Source of the DNA: Lachnospiraceae bacterium
GTDB taxonomy: Bacteria; Bacillota; Clostridia; Lachnospirales; Lachnospiraceae
DNA: 64,000 nt
Direction of reading: 5' to 3'
Assembly (NCBI GenBank): GCA_022483465.1
Contig: JAKVNF010000002.1
Span: 186,001 to 250,000 of the forward strand
The translations under genes and the position numbers were made by a program. Shown here piece by piece: positions 47,205 to 57,533 of this stretch (within the stretch, counting starts at the first letter, position 1; every line of letters starts with the position of its first letter). Below the pieces are notes generated by a model that had not been told where the DNA came from, made no database searches, and worked only from the letters and a program-made list of their open reading frames with translations.

Positions 47205-47265
47205 GGTCTGTCCTCCTTGCAATTTCCATTTCTTTCATTTTCAAGCGATTTTCTTTTCACTGCGC

Positions 47266-47308
47266 AGTATCCCACAGACGAGTCGCCTTCGGTGTTGCAT
47301 TTGCAACG
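47266..47308 (-). promoter_or_regulatory. Operator TGTTGC-N4-GCAAC and -10 box for the hemerythrin operon
   Basis: TGTTGCATTTGCAACG at 47293-47308 (one end base off the palindrome). On the minus strand the -10 GATACT is at 47271-47266; its first base is 29.5 bp from the operator centre, as at the other two sites. This places the operator near -41.5, the class II activator position. Confidence 0.75.
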
Positions 47309-47312
47309 GAAC

Positions 47313-48020
47313 TCACGCCTCCGCCCCGTCCCCAGACTTTAAGAGCCGGAAGGTGTTCCGGTCAAAGTCGATGAGGCCCTCCTCCTTCATCTTGGCAAGC
47401 TCCCTGGAAAGGGCGCTTCGGTTGACGCAGAGGTACTGGGCCATCGCGTCCCGGTTCATTGGAAGAGCAAAGTAGAGGCTCCCCGCCTGCTGGGCCCTTG
47501 CAGAGAGGAGGGCTAAGATCTTCTGCGTTAAGTTCCGCTTCGAGAGGATCTCGATCTTTTCCAAGAGGCGGGCGTTCTTGTCCGCGAGGAGCCGGACCAT
47601 GTTTTCGATGAGGCGCTGGTGGAAGACGCAGGCGCTGCCACACAAGGTGAGCATCCGATGAAATGGGAAGAAGAGGACCTCCACGTCGGAGGAGGCCTCA
47701 AAGGAGACCGTCGCCAGGGACTTGGTGCCGCAGGCAAAGCTCTCCCCGAAGAACTCCCCCTCCCCCATGGACATGAGGATCGTCCGCACGCCCCACACGT
47801 CCTCCTGCACCATCTCGACGGTGCCGGAGAGGATGAGCCCTGCGCAGCTGACCGCGTCCTGCTCGAGGAGGATTACCCTCCCCCCGGGGAGGTGCTTTTG
47901 GTAAGCCCCGGTGCAGTGGAGCATTGGCAGGATCTCCCCCTCCGCGATCCCCGCAAACAGCTGACTCTTCTTTAATACGGGAAGCAGCGCCTCCCATTGT
48001 TTCGGATCTGGTATCTTCAT
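47313..48020 (-). CDS. Crp/Fnr-family regulator, HcpR-like role
   Basis: 235 aa. Cyclic-nucleotide-like beta-barrel (residues ~15-125, [28 protein letters not shown]), long dimer helix, then winged HTH ([32 protein letters not shown]). No N-terminal Fe-S Cys cluster as in true Fnr; haem sensing of NO is one possibility. Divergent from hcp, with the shared palindrome 37 bp from its own ATG. Probably activates hcp, the hemerythrin operon and the DUF438 operon; assignment rests on context and operator layout. Confidence 0.88.
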   Translation of the reverse strand: MKIPDPKQWEALLPVLKKSQLFAGIAEGEILPMLHCTGAYQKHLPGGRVILLEQDAVSCAGLILSGTVEMVQEDVWGVRTILMSMGEGEFFGESFACGTKSLATVSFEASSDVEVLFFPFHRMLTLCGSACVFHQRLIENMVRLLADKNARLLEKIEILSKRNLTQKILALLSARAQQAGSLYFALPMNRDAMAQYLCVNRSALSRELAKMKEEGLIDFDRNTFRLLKSGDGAEA

Positions 48021-48056
48021 CCCGTTTCCCTCCGGAAATTGTAATCCCGCAAAAAG

Positions 48057-48099
48057 TGTTGCAAATGCAACAGAAGGTTACCGCATTCCGGGCTATGAT
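48057..48099 (+). promoter_or_regulatory. Operator TGTTGCAAATGCAACA and -10 box for hcp
   Basis: 16-bp palindrome at 48057-48072, centre 48064.5. TATGAT at 48094-48099, first base 29.5 bp from the centre. No -35 match, as expected for an activator-dependent promoter with the site at about -41.5. It also lies in front of the divergent regulator gene, so autoregulation is likely. Confidence 0.8.
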
Positions 48100-48157
48100 G
48101 CAACCATCACACGACAGACAACCTTTCAGGATTCAGGAAGGAGCAGGAGGATATACC

Positions 48158-49792
48158 ATGGAGAATCAGATGTTTTGCTTTCAGTGTCAGGAGACTGCTG
48201 GCTGCAAGGGTTGCACCCAGCGCGGTGTCTGCGGCAAGAAGCCGGAGACCGCAGGTCTGCAGGACCTTCTCACCTACGTGACGAAGGGCCTCTCCGCTGT
48301 GACCACCCAGCTGCGCAAGGAGGGAACCGAGGTCTCCTCTGAGGTCAATCACCTCGTCAGTGTCAACCTCTTCACCACGATCACCAACGCAAACTTTGAC
48401 GATGCGGCCATCACCGAGCGCATCAGCAAGACCCTTGCCGTGAAGGCAGAGCTGCTTGCCAAGGTGAAGGACGCTTCCTCCCTTCCCGCAGCCGCCACAT
48501 GGACCGGAGACGAGGCCTCCTATGCCGCCAAGGCAAAGACCGTCGGCGTCCTTGCCACCAAGGATGAGGACATCCGCTCTCTCCGTGAGCTTATCACCTA
48601 CGGCCTCAAGGGCCTTGCCGCCTACACCAAGCACGCAAACGCCCTCCTCGAGGATGACCCGGAGGTCGATGCCTTCCTGCAGAGCACCCTGGCTGCAACC
48701 CTGGATGACTCCCTGAGCGTGGACGATCTGGTCGCCCTGACCTTAAAGACCGGCGAGTACGGCGTCCGCGGCATGGCCCTGCTCGACAAGGCCAACACCG
48801 AGACCTACGGCAACCCCGAGATCACCAAGGTCAACATCGGCGTCCGCAAGAACCCCGGCATCCTGGTCTCCGGCCACGACCTGAAGGACCTGGAGATGCT
48901 GCTCGAGCAGACCAAGGGAACCGGCGTGGATGTCTACACCCACTCCGAGATGCTGCCCGCCCACTACTATCCGTTCTTCAAGAAGTATGACAACTTCGCC
49001 GGCAACTACGGCAACGCATGGTGGAAGCAGACCACCGAGTTCGAGTCCTTCCATGGCCCGATCCTGATGACCACCAACTGCATTGTGCCCCCGAAGGACA
49101 GTTACAAGGATCGCCTCTGGACCACCGGTGCCGCAGGGTATCCGGGCTGCAAGCACATCGATGCGCCTTACGGACAGAAGAAGGACTTCTCCGAGCTCAT
49201 CGCCCAGGCGAAGACCTGCGCGGCTCCGGAAGAGATCGAGACCGGTGAGATCGTCGGCGGCTTTGCCCATGCCCAGGTCTTCGCCCTGGCAGACCAGGTG
49301 GTCGAGGCGGTGAAGTCCGGAGCCATCCGCAAGTTCATCGTGATGGCGGGCTGCGATGGCAGAATGAAGTCCAGAGAGTACTACACCGAGTTCGCAAAGG
49401 CCCTTCCGAAGGACACTGTGATCCTGACCGCCGGCTGCGCAAAGTACAAGTACATCAAGCTGAACCTGGGCGACATCAACGGCATTCCGAGAGTCCTCGA
49501 TGCCGGACAGTGCAATGACTCCTACAGCCTTGCCCTGATCGCTCTGAAACTCAAGGAGGTCTTTGGCCTCGACGATGTGAACCAGCTGCCGATCGTCTAC
49601 AACATCGCCTGGTATGAGCAGAAGGCCGTGATCGTGCTCCTGGCCCTCCTGTCCCTGGGCGTCAAGAACATCCATCTGGGACCGACCCTTCCCGCATTCC
49701 TCTCCCCGAACGTCACGAACGTCCTGGTGAAGAACTTCGGCATCGGCGGCATCACGGATGTGGACAGCGACATCAAGACCATGATCGGATGA
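48158..49792 (+). CDS. hcp: Hybrid cluster protein (hydroxylamine/NO reductase)
   Basis: 544 aa. N-terminal Fe-S ligands Cys7, Cys10, Cys19, Cys25 in the anaerobe-type CX2CX8CX5C arrangement. Hybrid-cluster ligand regions: [59 protein letters not shown] and [11 protein letters not shown]. Reduces NO or hydroxylamine, and can S-nitrosylate proteins. AGGAGG lies 7 nt before ATG 48158. Followed by a small GNAT gene. Confidence 0.97.
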   Translation: MENQMFCFQCQETAGCKGCTQRGVCGKKPETAGLQDLLTYVTKGLSAVTTQLRKEGTEVSSEVNHLVSVNLFTTITNANFDDAAITERISKTLAVKAELLAKVKDASSLPAAATWTGDEASYAAKAKTVGVLATKDEDIRSLRELITYGLKGLAAYTKHANALLEDDPEVDAFLQSTLAATLDDSLSVDDLVALTLKTGEYGVRGMALLDKANTETYGNPEITKVNIGVRKNPGILVSGHDLKDLEMLLEQTKGTGVDVYTHSEMLPAHYYPFFKKYDNFAGNYGNAWWKQTTEFESFHGPILMTTNCIVPPKDSYKDRLWTTGAAGYPGCKHIDAPYGQKKDFSELIAQAKTCAAPEEIETGEIVGGFAHAQVFALADQVVEAVKSGAIRKFIVMAGCDGRMKSREYYTEFAKALPKDTVILTAGCAKYKYIKLNLGDINGIPRVLDAGQCNDSYSLALIALKLKEVFGLDDVNQLPIVYNIAWYEQKAVIVLLALLSLGVKNIHLGPTLPAFLSPNVTNVLVKNFGIGGITDVDSDIKTMIG

Positions 49793-49824
49793 GAATCGGA
49801 TCAGAATTCTGAGAGGAGGCTGCC

Positions 49825-50118
49825 ATGGAAGAAGTACTCCTTGTACAGGATGGCCTGACCTATGTTTCCGGGCAGGACGCCATCACAGCAAGAGATGCTG
49901 AGGGGAACGAGCTTGCCAGGATCGACATCCACGAGGCCTCTCCGAAGGTGTATGACATCTGCCACACCTTCGTGGACCCTGTCCTTCGCGGGCGGGGCGT
50001 TGCCTCGGTTCTCACCGGCCTTGCAGTGGAGCGGGTTCAGAAGGAGGGTGCCACCGTCACCGCCTCCTGCTCCTACGGGAAGGCCTGGCTCGAGAAGCAC
50101 CCGGATCAGGTGAAGTAA
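49825..50118 (+). CDS. Small GNAT acetyltransferase, YjdJ type
   Basis: 97 aa. EGNELARIDIHEASPKVYDICHTFVDPVLRGRGVASVL carries the RGRGVA acetyl-CoA pyrophosphate loop; the last segment SCSYGKAWLEKHPD is typical of this compact subfamily. Substrate unknown. AGGAGG before ATG; 32 nt after hcp and before a terminator, so co-transcribed with hcp. Confidence 0.87.
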   Translation: MEEVLLVQDGLTYVSGQDAITARDAEGNELARIDIHEASPKVYDICHTFVDPVLRGRGVASVLTGLAVERVQKEGATVTASCSYGKAWLEKHPDQVK

Positions 50119-50140
50119 GAAAAATAGAGGACAGCCGTCC

Positions 50141-50178
50141 GAGGGGCTGCAGGAGAGATTCCTGCAGCCCCTCTTTTG
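50141..50178 (+). terminator. Terminator of the hcp operon
   Basis: 14-bp perfect stem GAGGGGCTGCAGGA / TCCTGCAGCCCCTC, 6-nt loop, followed by TTTT. Confidence 0.93.
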
Positions 50179-50211
50179 GTCTCCGGGGCGAGGATACCGG
50201 GCTTTATTCGT

Positions 50212-50254
50212 GTTGCTAAGGCAACAGAATAACTGCTTTCCCAGTACTACACTA
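50212..50254 (+). promoter_or_regulatory. Operator TGTTGCTAAGGCAACA and -10 box for the DUF438 operon
   Basis: Palindromic arms at 50212-50227 with centre 50219.5; TACACT at 50249-50254, again 29.5 bp from the centre. Third member of the local operator set. Confidence 0.75.
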
Positions 50255-50319
50255 TGGATTGTCAAGAGAACAAGAGATCAGAAAAACAAGAGCGCCGAAC
50301 CAAAAGGAGGCATTTCGAT

Positions 50320-51792
50320 ATGGAAAAGATTCTGGATATGACAAAGAGCGTTGCCGCACTCGTCGAGGAGTACCCGGAGGTGCGGGACATCTTAAAGGAG
50401 CTCGGCTTCACCGAGATCACAAACCCCATCGCCTTAAAGCTGATGGGAAAGTCGATGACGATCCCCCGGGGTGCTGCCGTCAAGAACATCCCCATGGAGC
50501 AGGTCGCCGCAGCCTTTCGCGAGCGCGGCTATGAGCTCCGGGGCCTTGCGGGGGAGATGGAAGAGGCCCAAAAGAGCATGGACCAGGCCGACGAGCTCAA
50601 GGGCTTTTTGCAGCGCCTTGGCAGCGGAGAGGACCTGGAGAGCGTGCGGGCGGACTTTGCGAAGGAGTTCTCCACCGTCTCCGTCCATGACATCGTCAAG
50701 GCAGAACAGAACCTCATCCAGGAGGGCACCCCTGCCACCGATGTTCAGAAGCTCTGTGACCTCCACTCCGCCCTGTTTCACGGAAGAACGGAAGCGGAGA
50801 TCTGGAGGGAGGAGGAACAGGCAGCTGCCCAAAAGAAGGTGAAGGCAGCTGCGGAAAGCGCCCTGGAGGAGGGACACCCGGTGACAACGCTCCGGGCGGA
50901 GAACACCGCCCTCATCGAACTCCTCGACAGGATCGACGCAGAACTGGCAGCGGGAGACGGCGCCGCCGTGCAGCAGGATCTTGCAAAGCTCACCAAGATC
51001 AGGACCCTCTACTCCCGCAAGGAGCAGCTGATCCTGCCGCGGCTCTCCCAGCTCGGCGTGACCGGCCCCTCGGATGTCATGTGGGGTGTGGACGATGAGA
51101 TCAAAAAGGACGTCTCTGCCCTCGCGGAGAACGTGACCGCCGACAACCTGCAGGAGATGGCAGGGGATGTCACCGCTCTCACCAAGAGGATGCGGGAGAT
51201 GGTCTACAAGGAGGAGAACATCCTGTTCCCCCTGGCGCTGGAGAAGTTCTCAGACACTGACTGGGCAAGAATCTACCAGGACCTCCCGGAGATGGGAACG
51301 TCCTTCGTGGCGGCCTATCCCGTGTGGCCCCGCGGGGAGGAGCTCCTTGCCGCATACCGGAAGGAGCAGGAGAAAAAGCAGAGTGATCTTCCGGCAGACG
51401 GCCTGCTCCACTTCGGGGAGAGCACCGGGGTTCTCACGCTTGCGCAGCTGTCTGCGATCCTCGACCTTCTTCCCATCGACATCACCTTCGTGGATAAGGA
51501 TGACATCAATCGGTTCTTCACGAACAAGGGCCGGGTGTTCTCCCGTCCCGCCTCGGCGCTGAACCGCCCGGTGTACCTGTGCCACCCGGCGGCAATCCGC
51601 CCCATCGTAAAGTCCCTTCTTGACGACTTTAGGGCCGGGAAGAAGGACAGCTTTGAGATCTGGACCCCGAACAAGAAGACCCCGACGAGGGTCCAGTACC
51701 TGGCCGTCCGGGACAAGGACGGAAATTACCTCGGGGCCGTCGAGCTCGTTGAGCGCTTCCCGGAGGATGCGGGAAAGCACTTCAAGGCATAA
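50320..51792 (+). CDS. DUF1858-DUF438-PAS protein
   Basis: 490 aa. Residues 1-60 are DUF1858-like (LDMTKSVAALVEEYPEVRDILKELGF). DUF438 follows (ELKGFLQRLGSGEDLESVRADFAKEF). A hemerythrin-like helical region comes next (RAENTALIELLDRIDAEL, YSRKEQLILPRLSQLGVTGPSDVMWGVDDEI, YKEENILFPLALEKF). The C-terminal PAS domain (ILDLLPIDITFVDKDDINRFFTNKGRVFSRPASALNRPVYLCHP) has a CHP haem/ligand motif. Probable O2/NO-responsive protein. AAAGGAGG before ATG 50320. Confidence 0.88.
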   Translation: MEKILDMTKSVAALVEEYPEVRDILKELGFTEITNPIALKLMGKSMTIPRGAAVKNIPMEQVAAAFRERGYELRGLAGEMEEAQKSMDQADELKGFLQRLGSGEDLESVRADFAKEFSTVSVHDIVKAEQNLIQEGTPATDVQKLCDLHSALFHGRTEAEIWREEEQAAAQKKVKAAAESALEEGHPVTTLRAENTALIELLDRIDAELAAGDGAAVQQDLAKLTKIRTLYSRKEQLILPRLSQLGVTGPSDVMWGVDDEIKKDVSALAENVTADNLQEMAGDVTALTKRMREMVYKEENILFPLALEKFSDTDWARIYQDLPEMGTSFVAAYPVWPRGEELLAAYRKEQEKKQSDLPADGLLHFGESTGVLTLAQLSAILDLLPIDITFVDKDDINRFFTNKGRVFSRPASALNRPVYLCHPAAIRPIVKSLLDDFRAGKKDSFEIWTPNKKTPTRVQYLAVRDKDGNYLGAVELVERFPEDAGKHFKA

Positions 51793-51804
51793 AGGAGGAA
51801 GCCT

Positions 51805-52467
51805 ATGGAAAACCACATGCCGGCGGGAGAGATCTTCCGCATTCAGGACCGTTACCCCTCGGTGCCGGGGTGCACGATCTCCGCAAAGATGACGGACGAG
51901 GAGACGCTCCCCGTCATCCACTTCTCCCTGGCGCCGCACACGGAAATCAGCCGGGAGATCTACCAGTCGAAAAAGCTCTGGATCATCGCGGGCGGCAGGG
52001 GCCGCGCCACGGTGGCGGGGAAACCGGATGTCACGCTTTCCGAAGGGGACATCTACCCCGTCCCCACAAACGTCCCCGCGGGCGTTGCCGCGGATGATGC
52101 GCAGCTGATCTACACAGAAGTGATTTTTGGAGAGGAGACTACAATGAACGAGATGTTAAAGAGCGGTGAGGTGTTTGCGTTAAAGGACCTGCTTCCCTTC
52201 CAGGAGGGCCGGGTTGTCAATATGGACCTCGTCCACAACGAGAAGGGAAAGCTCGCGCTGATGAGCTTTGCCGCGGGGACCGGCCTTCCCGAGCACGCCG
52301 CCCCCGGCGATGCCCTGCTCTTTGGCCTGGAGGGAGAGGGGATCATCGGCTATGAGGGGAAGGAGTACACCCTCCACGCCGGCGAGAACTTCCGCTTCGA
52401 CCGGGGAGGCCGGCACTATGTTAAGGCTTTATCAAACTTTAAGATGGCACTTTTACTCACAGTTTGA
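51805..52467 (+). CDS. Bicupin protein
   Basis: 220 aa with two cupin halves: the first around LWIIAGGRGRATVAGKPDVTLSEGDIYPVP, the second around MSFAAGTGLPEHAAPGDALLFGLEGEGIIGYEGKEYTLHAGE. The second keeps HxxP and a later His (GGRHYV) that could bind a metal. AAAGGAGG before ATG; 12 nt after the DUF438 gene, so in the same redox operon. Role unknown; perhaps a metal-dependent small-molecule enzyme or a sensor. Confidence 0.83.
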   Translation: MENHMPAGEIFRIQDRYPSVPGCTISAKMTDEETLPVIHFSLAPHTEISREIYQSKKLWIIAGGRGRATVAGKPDVTLSEGDIYPVPTNVPAGVAADDAQLIYTEVIFGEETTMNEMLKSGEVFALKDLLPFQEGRVVNMDLVHNEKGKLALMSFAAGTGLPEHAAPGDALLFGLEGEGIIGYEGKEYTLHAGENFRFDRGGRHYVKALSNFKMALLLTV

Positions 52468-52491
52468 TATACTTTACCTGTCAGATAAAAT
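52464..52491 (+). promoter_or_regulatory. Candidate enolase promoter
   Basis: TTGATA (52464-52469), 16-bp spacer, TAAAAT (52486-52491). A small CCGGGG / CCCCGG hairpin follows in the leader before AGGAGG. Confidence 0.5.
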
Positions 52492-52536
52492 TTCTGCCGC
52501 ACCGGGGGCCGCTGTCCCCGGCAAGGAAGGAGATAG

Positions 52537-53898
<1,362 letters not shown>

Positions 53899-53916
53899 TC
53901 CGTCATTCGGCACACG

Positions 53917-53957
53917 GGGCATGCCGCCGGAGAAATTCCGGCGGTGTGCCCTTTTTT
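53917..53957 (+). terminator. Terminator after eno
   Basis: 15-bp stem GGGCATGCCGCCGGA / TCCGGCGGTGTGCCC with a mismatch or G-T pair, short loop, six Ts. Confidence 0.92.
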
Positions 53958-53980
53958 GCATACGAGAGGAGAAGTTTGAG

Positions 53981-54583
53981 ATGGAACAGGCAAGTCCCGG
54001 GTGCCCGGAGGGGACCGAGGGGAGAAAGATGCTGCAGCGGATGAACCGCTCCCACGAATACCTGCGGACGTTCGCCCTGCCGCTGCTTCAATATCACGAA
54101 AACATGCGCATCCTGGATGCGGGGTGCGGAGGCGGCGCAACGATAAAGGCGCTCCTTTCCCTGGCGCCGGGAAGTCAAATCAATGGGATCGACATCTCCG
54201 AGGAGGCAATCCGCCTTGCCGGGGAGGTCAACCAGGACGAGCTGGAAAAGCGCGTCGTCCTGCAGCGGGCCTCAGTGGATCAACTGCCCTTTACAGGGGA
54301 CACCTTTGACCTTGTGACCGCGGTGGAGACCGTGTACTTCTGGGAGGACCCGCAGGCGAACATCCGGGAGATCTTCCGCGTCCTAAAGCCCAGTGGAACC
54401 CTGGCAATCCTTGCCGAGGCATCGGATCCTTTGCTCCACCAGGACTGGACAAACCCCGGCGGAAAGATGGTCCTCTACCGTCCAGGTGAGTACCGCACCT
54501 TCCTGTCCCGGGCGGGCTTTATCAACTTAAAGACCTACTTCGGCCCCGGGGACACGGTCCTTGTCACCGGACGAAAGCCCTGA
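53981..54583 (+). CDS. SAM-dependent methyltransferase, class I
   Basis: 200 aa. Motif I ILDAGCGGGATIKALL near residue 48, motif II GIDISEEAIRLA, motif IV FDLVTAVETVYFW, and post-motif RVLKPSGTLAIL. Substrate not readable; resembles UbiE/type-11 methyltransferases. ATG 53981 after GAGGAGAAG; the longer frame to 53921 runs into the eno terminator. Confidence 0.87.
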   Translation: MEQASPGCPEGTEGRKMLQRMNRSHEYLRTFALPLLQYHENMRILDAGCGGGATIKALLSLAPGSQINGIDISEEAIRLAGEVNQDELEKRVVLQRASVDQLPFTGDTFDLVTAVETVYFWEDPQANIREIFRVLKPSGTLAILAEASDPLLHQDWTNPGGKMVLYRPGEYRTFLSRAGFINLKTYFGPGDTVLVTGRKP

Positions 54584-54602
54584 ACTCCCCCAAAATCCAA
54601 AC

Positions 54603-54653
54603 AGCCGCCGGAGTGAGCGACGCGTGTCGTCTTCTCACTCCGGCGGCTTTCTG
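54603..54653 (+). terminator. Terminator after the methyltransferase
   Basis: Stem AGCCGCCGGAGTGAG / CTCACTCCGGCGGCT with a 16-nt loop and T-rich tail. Confidence 0.85.
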
Positions 54654-54700
54654 TTAAGATAGCAGGGTAGCAAACGACAGAGAAAAAGAGGGAAAAAGTT

Positions 54701-56380
54701 ATGATGATCGATCAGGCAAAGCAGCGGATCATCCGGGTCATCGGACACAAGAACCCGGATACCGACTCGATCTGTTCCGCGATCTCCTACGCCTATCTGA
54801 AGAACCAGATCAGCGGGGGAAAGGAGCACTACGAGCCCAGGAGAGCGGGGGAGATCAGCAAGGAGACCGCTTTCGTCCTGAACCACTTCGGCGTGGAGAC
54901 CCCGCGCCTCTCGGTGGACATGAGTCCCACCATCGCAAACATCGACATCCGGCAGGAGGAGGGCGTGGACGGACAGATGTCCACGAGAGCCGCCTGGCAG
55001 CGGATGAACGACCGCAACATCGACACGCTCTGCGTCACCGACAGCGAGCACAACCTGCTGGGTATCATCACGGTGCGTGACATCGCCAACGCAAACATGG
55101 AGCTCTTTGACACCACGGTCCTGGCCAAGGCCAAGACCAGCTACAAGAACCTCCTGGAGGTGCTGGACGGGGAGATGCTCACCGGAGACCCCAACGGCTA
55201 CATCACCACCGGCCAGATCCACGTGGGCACCAGCCCCGAGGCCATGGAGGAGCTGATCCACGAGGGAGATCTCGTGATGGTCACCAACCGGTATGAGGCC
55301 CAGATGTGCGCCATCGACTACGGGGCAAGGTGCCTCGTGGTCTGCATGAGTGCCGCAGTGCCGGATGTGCTGCTCAAGCGCGCCAAGGCCGCGGGCTGCA
55401 CCGTGATCCAGACCCACTACGACACCTACGCGGCCTCCCGCCTCGTCAGCATGGCGGCGCCCATCGAGCACTTCATGGTGACCAAAAACCTTGTCACCTT
55501 CAACATCAACACCCCGGTGGAGGAGGCAAGGAAGGTCATGGCGAGCCTGCGCCACCGCTACTTCCCGATCCTGGACAAGGACGGCCACTACTGCGGCGTG
55601 ATCTCCAGAAGAAATTTGTTAAACATGCACAGGAAGCGCGTGATCCTGGTGGACCACAACGAGGAGTCCCAAGCTGTGGACGGCCTCGAGGATGCGGAGA
55701 TCCTGGAGATCATCGACCACCACCGGCTGGGAAAGCCGGAGACCTCCGGGCCGGTGTACTTCCGAAACGAGCCCGTGGGGTGCACTGCGACGATCGTCTA
55801 CGCGATGTTCCACGAGCACAACGTGGAGATCCCGAAGAAGATCGCGGGCCTTCTGATGTCCGCCATCCTCTCCGACACCCTGGTGTTCCACTCCCCGACC
55901 TGCACGATGCTGGATCGGGCCGCCGCCAGCGACCTCGCGAACATCGCCGGGGAGAACATCGACGAGTACGTGCGGAGCATGTTTGAGGCAGGAGAGGATC
56001 TGACCGGCCGCTCCGCCGAGGACCTTCTGTACACGGACTACAAGGAGTTCGCGATCGGGGACATCTCGATCTGCGTGGGCCAGGGCTTCTTTGTCTCCAA
56101 GACGAACTTTGACCGGGCAAAGGCCCTGATCCAGGGGTATCTTGCGACCGCACTTGCCCACTCCCAATCGAGCATGATCTTCTACATGCTCACCGACATC
56201 CCGAGCCAGAGCACCTGCCTGCTCTACGTGGGGAAGGGGTCGGACGAGCTGATCTCCGAGGCCTTCCACGTCAGGGCTGAGAGCGGGTGCGCAAGTCTCC
56301 CCGGCGTGGTCTCGAGGAAAAAGCAGTTCATCCCGCCGGTCCGGGACCGGATCCTGAACCCCGAGCAGGACGGGATGTGA
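54701..56380 (+). CDS. ppaC: Manganese-dependent inorganic pyrophosphatase, CBS-DRTGG family II
   Basis: 559 aa. DHH-type catalytic part split around a regulatory insert: VIGHKNPDTDSICSAISYAYL at the start, EIIDHHRLGKPETSGPVYFRNEPVGCTATIV and LLMSAILSDTLVFHSPT later. The insert has CBS repeats (MNDRNIDTLCVTDSEHNLLGIITVRDIA and ASLRHRYFPILDKDGHYCGVISRRNLLN) with a DRTGG-like domain between. Adenine nucleotides regulate such enzymes through the CBS pair. Hydrolyses PPi. ATG 54701 or 54704. Confidence 0.94.
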   Translation: MMIDQAKQRIIRVIGHKNPDTDSICSAISYAYLKNQISGGKEHYEPRRAGEISKETAFVLNHFGVETPRLSVDMSPTIANIDIRQEEGVDGQMSTRAAWQRMNDRNIDTLCVTDSEHNLLGIITVRDIANANMELFDTTVLAKAKTSYKNLLEVLDGEMLTGDPNGYITTGQIHVGTSPEAMEELIHEGDLVMVTNRYEAQMCAIDYGARCLVVCMSAAVPDVLLKRAKAAGCTVIQTHYDTYAASRLVSMAAPIEHFMVTKNLVTFNINTPVEEARKVMASLRHRYFPILDKDGHYCGVISRRNLLNMHRKRVILVDHNEESQAVDGLEDAEILEIIDHHRLGKPETSGPVYFRNEPVGCTATIVYAMFHEHNVEIPKKIAGLLMSAILSDTLVFHSPTCTMLDRAAASDLANIAGENIDEYVRSMFEAGEDLTGRSAEDLLYTDYKEFAIGDISICVGQGFFVSKTNFDRAKALIQGYLATALAHSQSSMIFYMLTDIPSQSTCLLYVGKGSDELISEAFHVRAESGCASLPGVVSRKKQFIPPVRDRILNPEQDGM

Positions 56381-56398
56381 GAGAAAGTGGGGCTTTCC

Positions 56399-56731
56399 AT
56401 GAAGCGAACCCTCCTGCCAGCTCTCCTTCTTGCACTCTCGTTATCCCTTTCCGGCTGCGGGGAGAGCGCAGAGGCCATCGCACAGCAAAGCGCCCTGTCC
56501 CTCTCGGTCACCTTTGACGATATTTCCGTCCGGGTGCTGAAAAAGGTCTACGAGTCCTACCCCTCGGAGACGGCAGCCTCTGCCCTCTCCGGCGCCTACC
56601 TCTCCCTCGCCTCGCACCTTGCCGATGCCGGGAAAGAGGAGGAGGCAGAGGATAAGGTGGAAGAGGGCCGCGCTCTCCTGCCAGACGATCCCGCCCTGCA
56701 GGCATACGAACTGCCACAGGAAGGAAACTAA
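56399..56731 (+). CDS. Small lipoprotein with TPR-like helices
   Basis: 110 aa. Signal peptide with a lipobox: MKRTLLPALLLALSLSLSGC, lipidated Cys at residue 20. The mature part is helical (VYESYPSETAASALSGAYLSLASHLADAGKEEEAEDKVEEGRALLPDDP), like one or two tetratricopeptide repeats. ATG 56399 preferred; GTG 56387 in frame is the alternative. 18 nt after the pyrophosphatase gene, probably co-transcribed. Function unknown. Confidence 0.8.
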   Translation: MKRTLLPALLLALSLSLSGCGESAEAIAQQSALSLSVTFDDISVRVLKKVYESYPSETAASALSGAYLSLASHLADAGKEEEAEDKVEEGRALLPDDPALQAYELPQEGN

Positions 56732-56740
56732 AGACAACCA

Positions 56741-56776
56741 AAAAGCCAAAGTCGGTGTCTGCCGGCTTTGGCTTTT
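56741..56776 (+). terminator. Terminator after the lipoprotein gene
   Basis: Stem AAAAGCCAAAGTCGG / CCGGCTTTGGCTTTT (one G-T pair), 6-nt loop. Confidence 0.88.
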
Positions 56777-56809
56777 GATTTGTATTCGACTTTAGTCGGC
56801 TGAGCTTGC

Positions 56810-57533
56810 GATTCGCTTACGAAGTAAGCGAATCCTTGCGAAGCAGTAAACCACCCGCTGTGCGGGTGAGAGTAAGAGGTTATACAAATAAATCACCTTT
56901 CCTTACAATAGAGGTGCTCAAGCCACCATTGATGAAAGGAAAGGTGATTTAGATGCCGAAGGCTAATAGTGCAGCACACACAAAATGGTTGTGCAAATAC
57001 CATATCGTCTTCACTCCGAAGTATAGGCGAAAAATAATTTACAATCAATACAGGAAGGACCTTGCGGAGATACTGCATGATCTATGCGCATACAAAGGAG
57101 TGGAAATCATAGAGGGGCATCTCATGCCAGATCATGTGCATATGCTGGTAAGCATTCCGCCAAAGATCAGCGTAGCCTCGTTTATGGGTTACTTGAAGGG
57201 GAAAAGTTCGCTCATGATGTTTGACCGGCACGCAAATCTGAAATACAAGTTTGGGAACCGGCACTTTTGGTCTGAGGGGTATTATGTCAGCACGGTGGGA
57301 TTAAACGATGCGACGGTAAAGAAGTATATCCGGGATCAGGAGAGAGCAGACATCCTGCAGGATAAGATGAGTGTGAAGGAGTACGAGGATCCTTTCGGGG
57401 CGAAGCCTGGAAAGGATCCACAAGAAAGGACGTAAAAAACCGCCCCTTTAGGGGCGGCCAGGTGATAATACCTAAGCGAAGTATGAGGTGAGGAGCTGGA
57501 CGTAGCCCAGGATGGACGAACCTCATACTTCGC
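56810..57533 (+). mobile_element. IS200/IS605-type element, approximate limits
   Basis: A subterminal hairpin GATTCGCTTA / TAAGCGAATC (56810-56819 and 56825-56834) precedes the transposase gene. Two more inverted repeats follow it: CCGCCCC / GGGGCGG at 57440-57457 and a 14-bp pair at 57476-57489 / 57520-57533. Such imperfect hairpins are the recognition sites of Y1 transposases. Exact ends cannot be set without an empty site. Confidence 0.6.
56953..57435 (+). CDS. tnpA: IS200/IS605 transposase TnpA
   Basis: 160 aa HUH/Y1 transposase. HUH motif in GHLMPDHVHMLVSIPP near residues 55-70, and the catalytic Tyr region near VKKYIRDQERAD. KYHIVFTPKYRRKI at the N-terminus is typical. No tnpB is next to it. 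Complete, so possibly active. Confidence 0.93.
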   Translation: MPKANSAAHTKWLCKYHIVFTPKYRRKIIYNQYRKDLAEILHDLCAYKGVEIIEGHLMPDHVHMLVSIPPKISVASFMGYLKGKSSLMMFDRHANLKYKFGNRHFWSEGYYVSTVGLNDATVKKYIRDQERADILQDKMSVKEYEDPFGAKPGKDPQERT

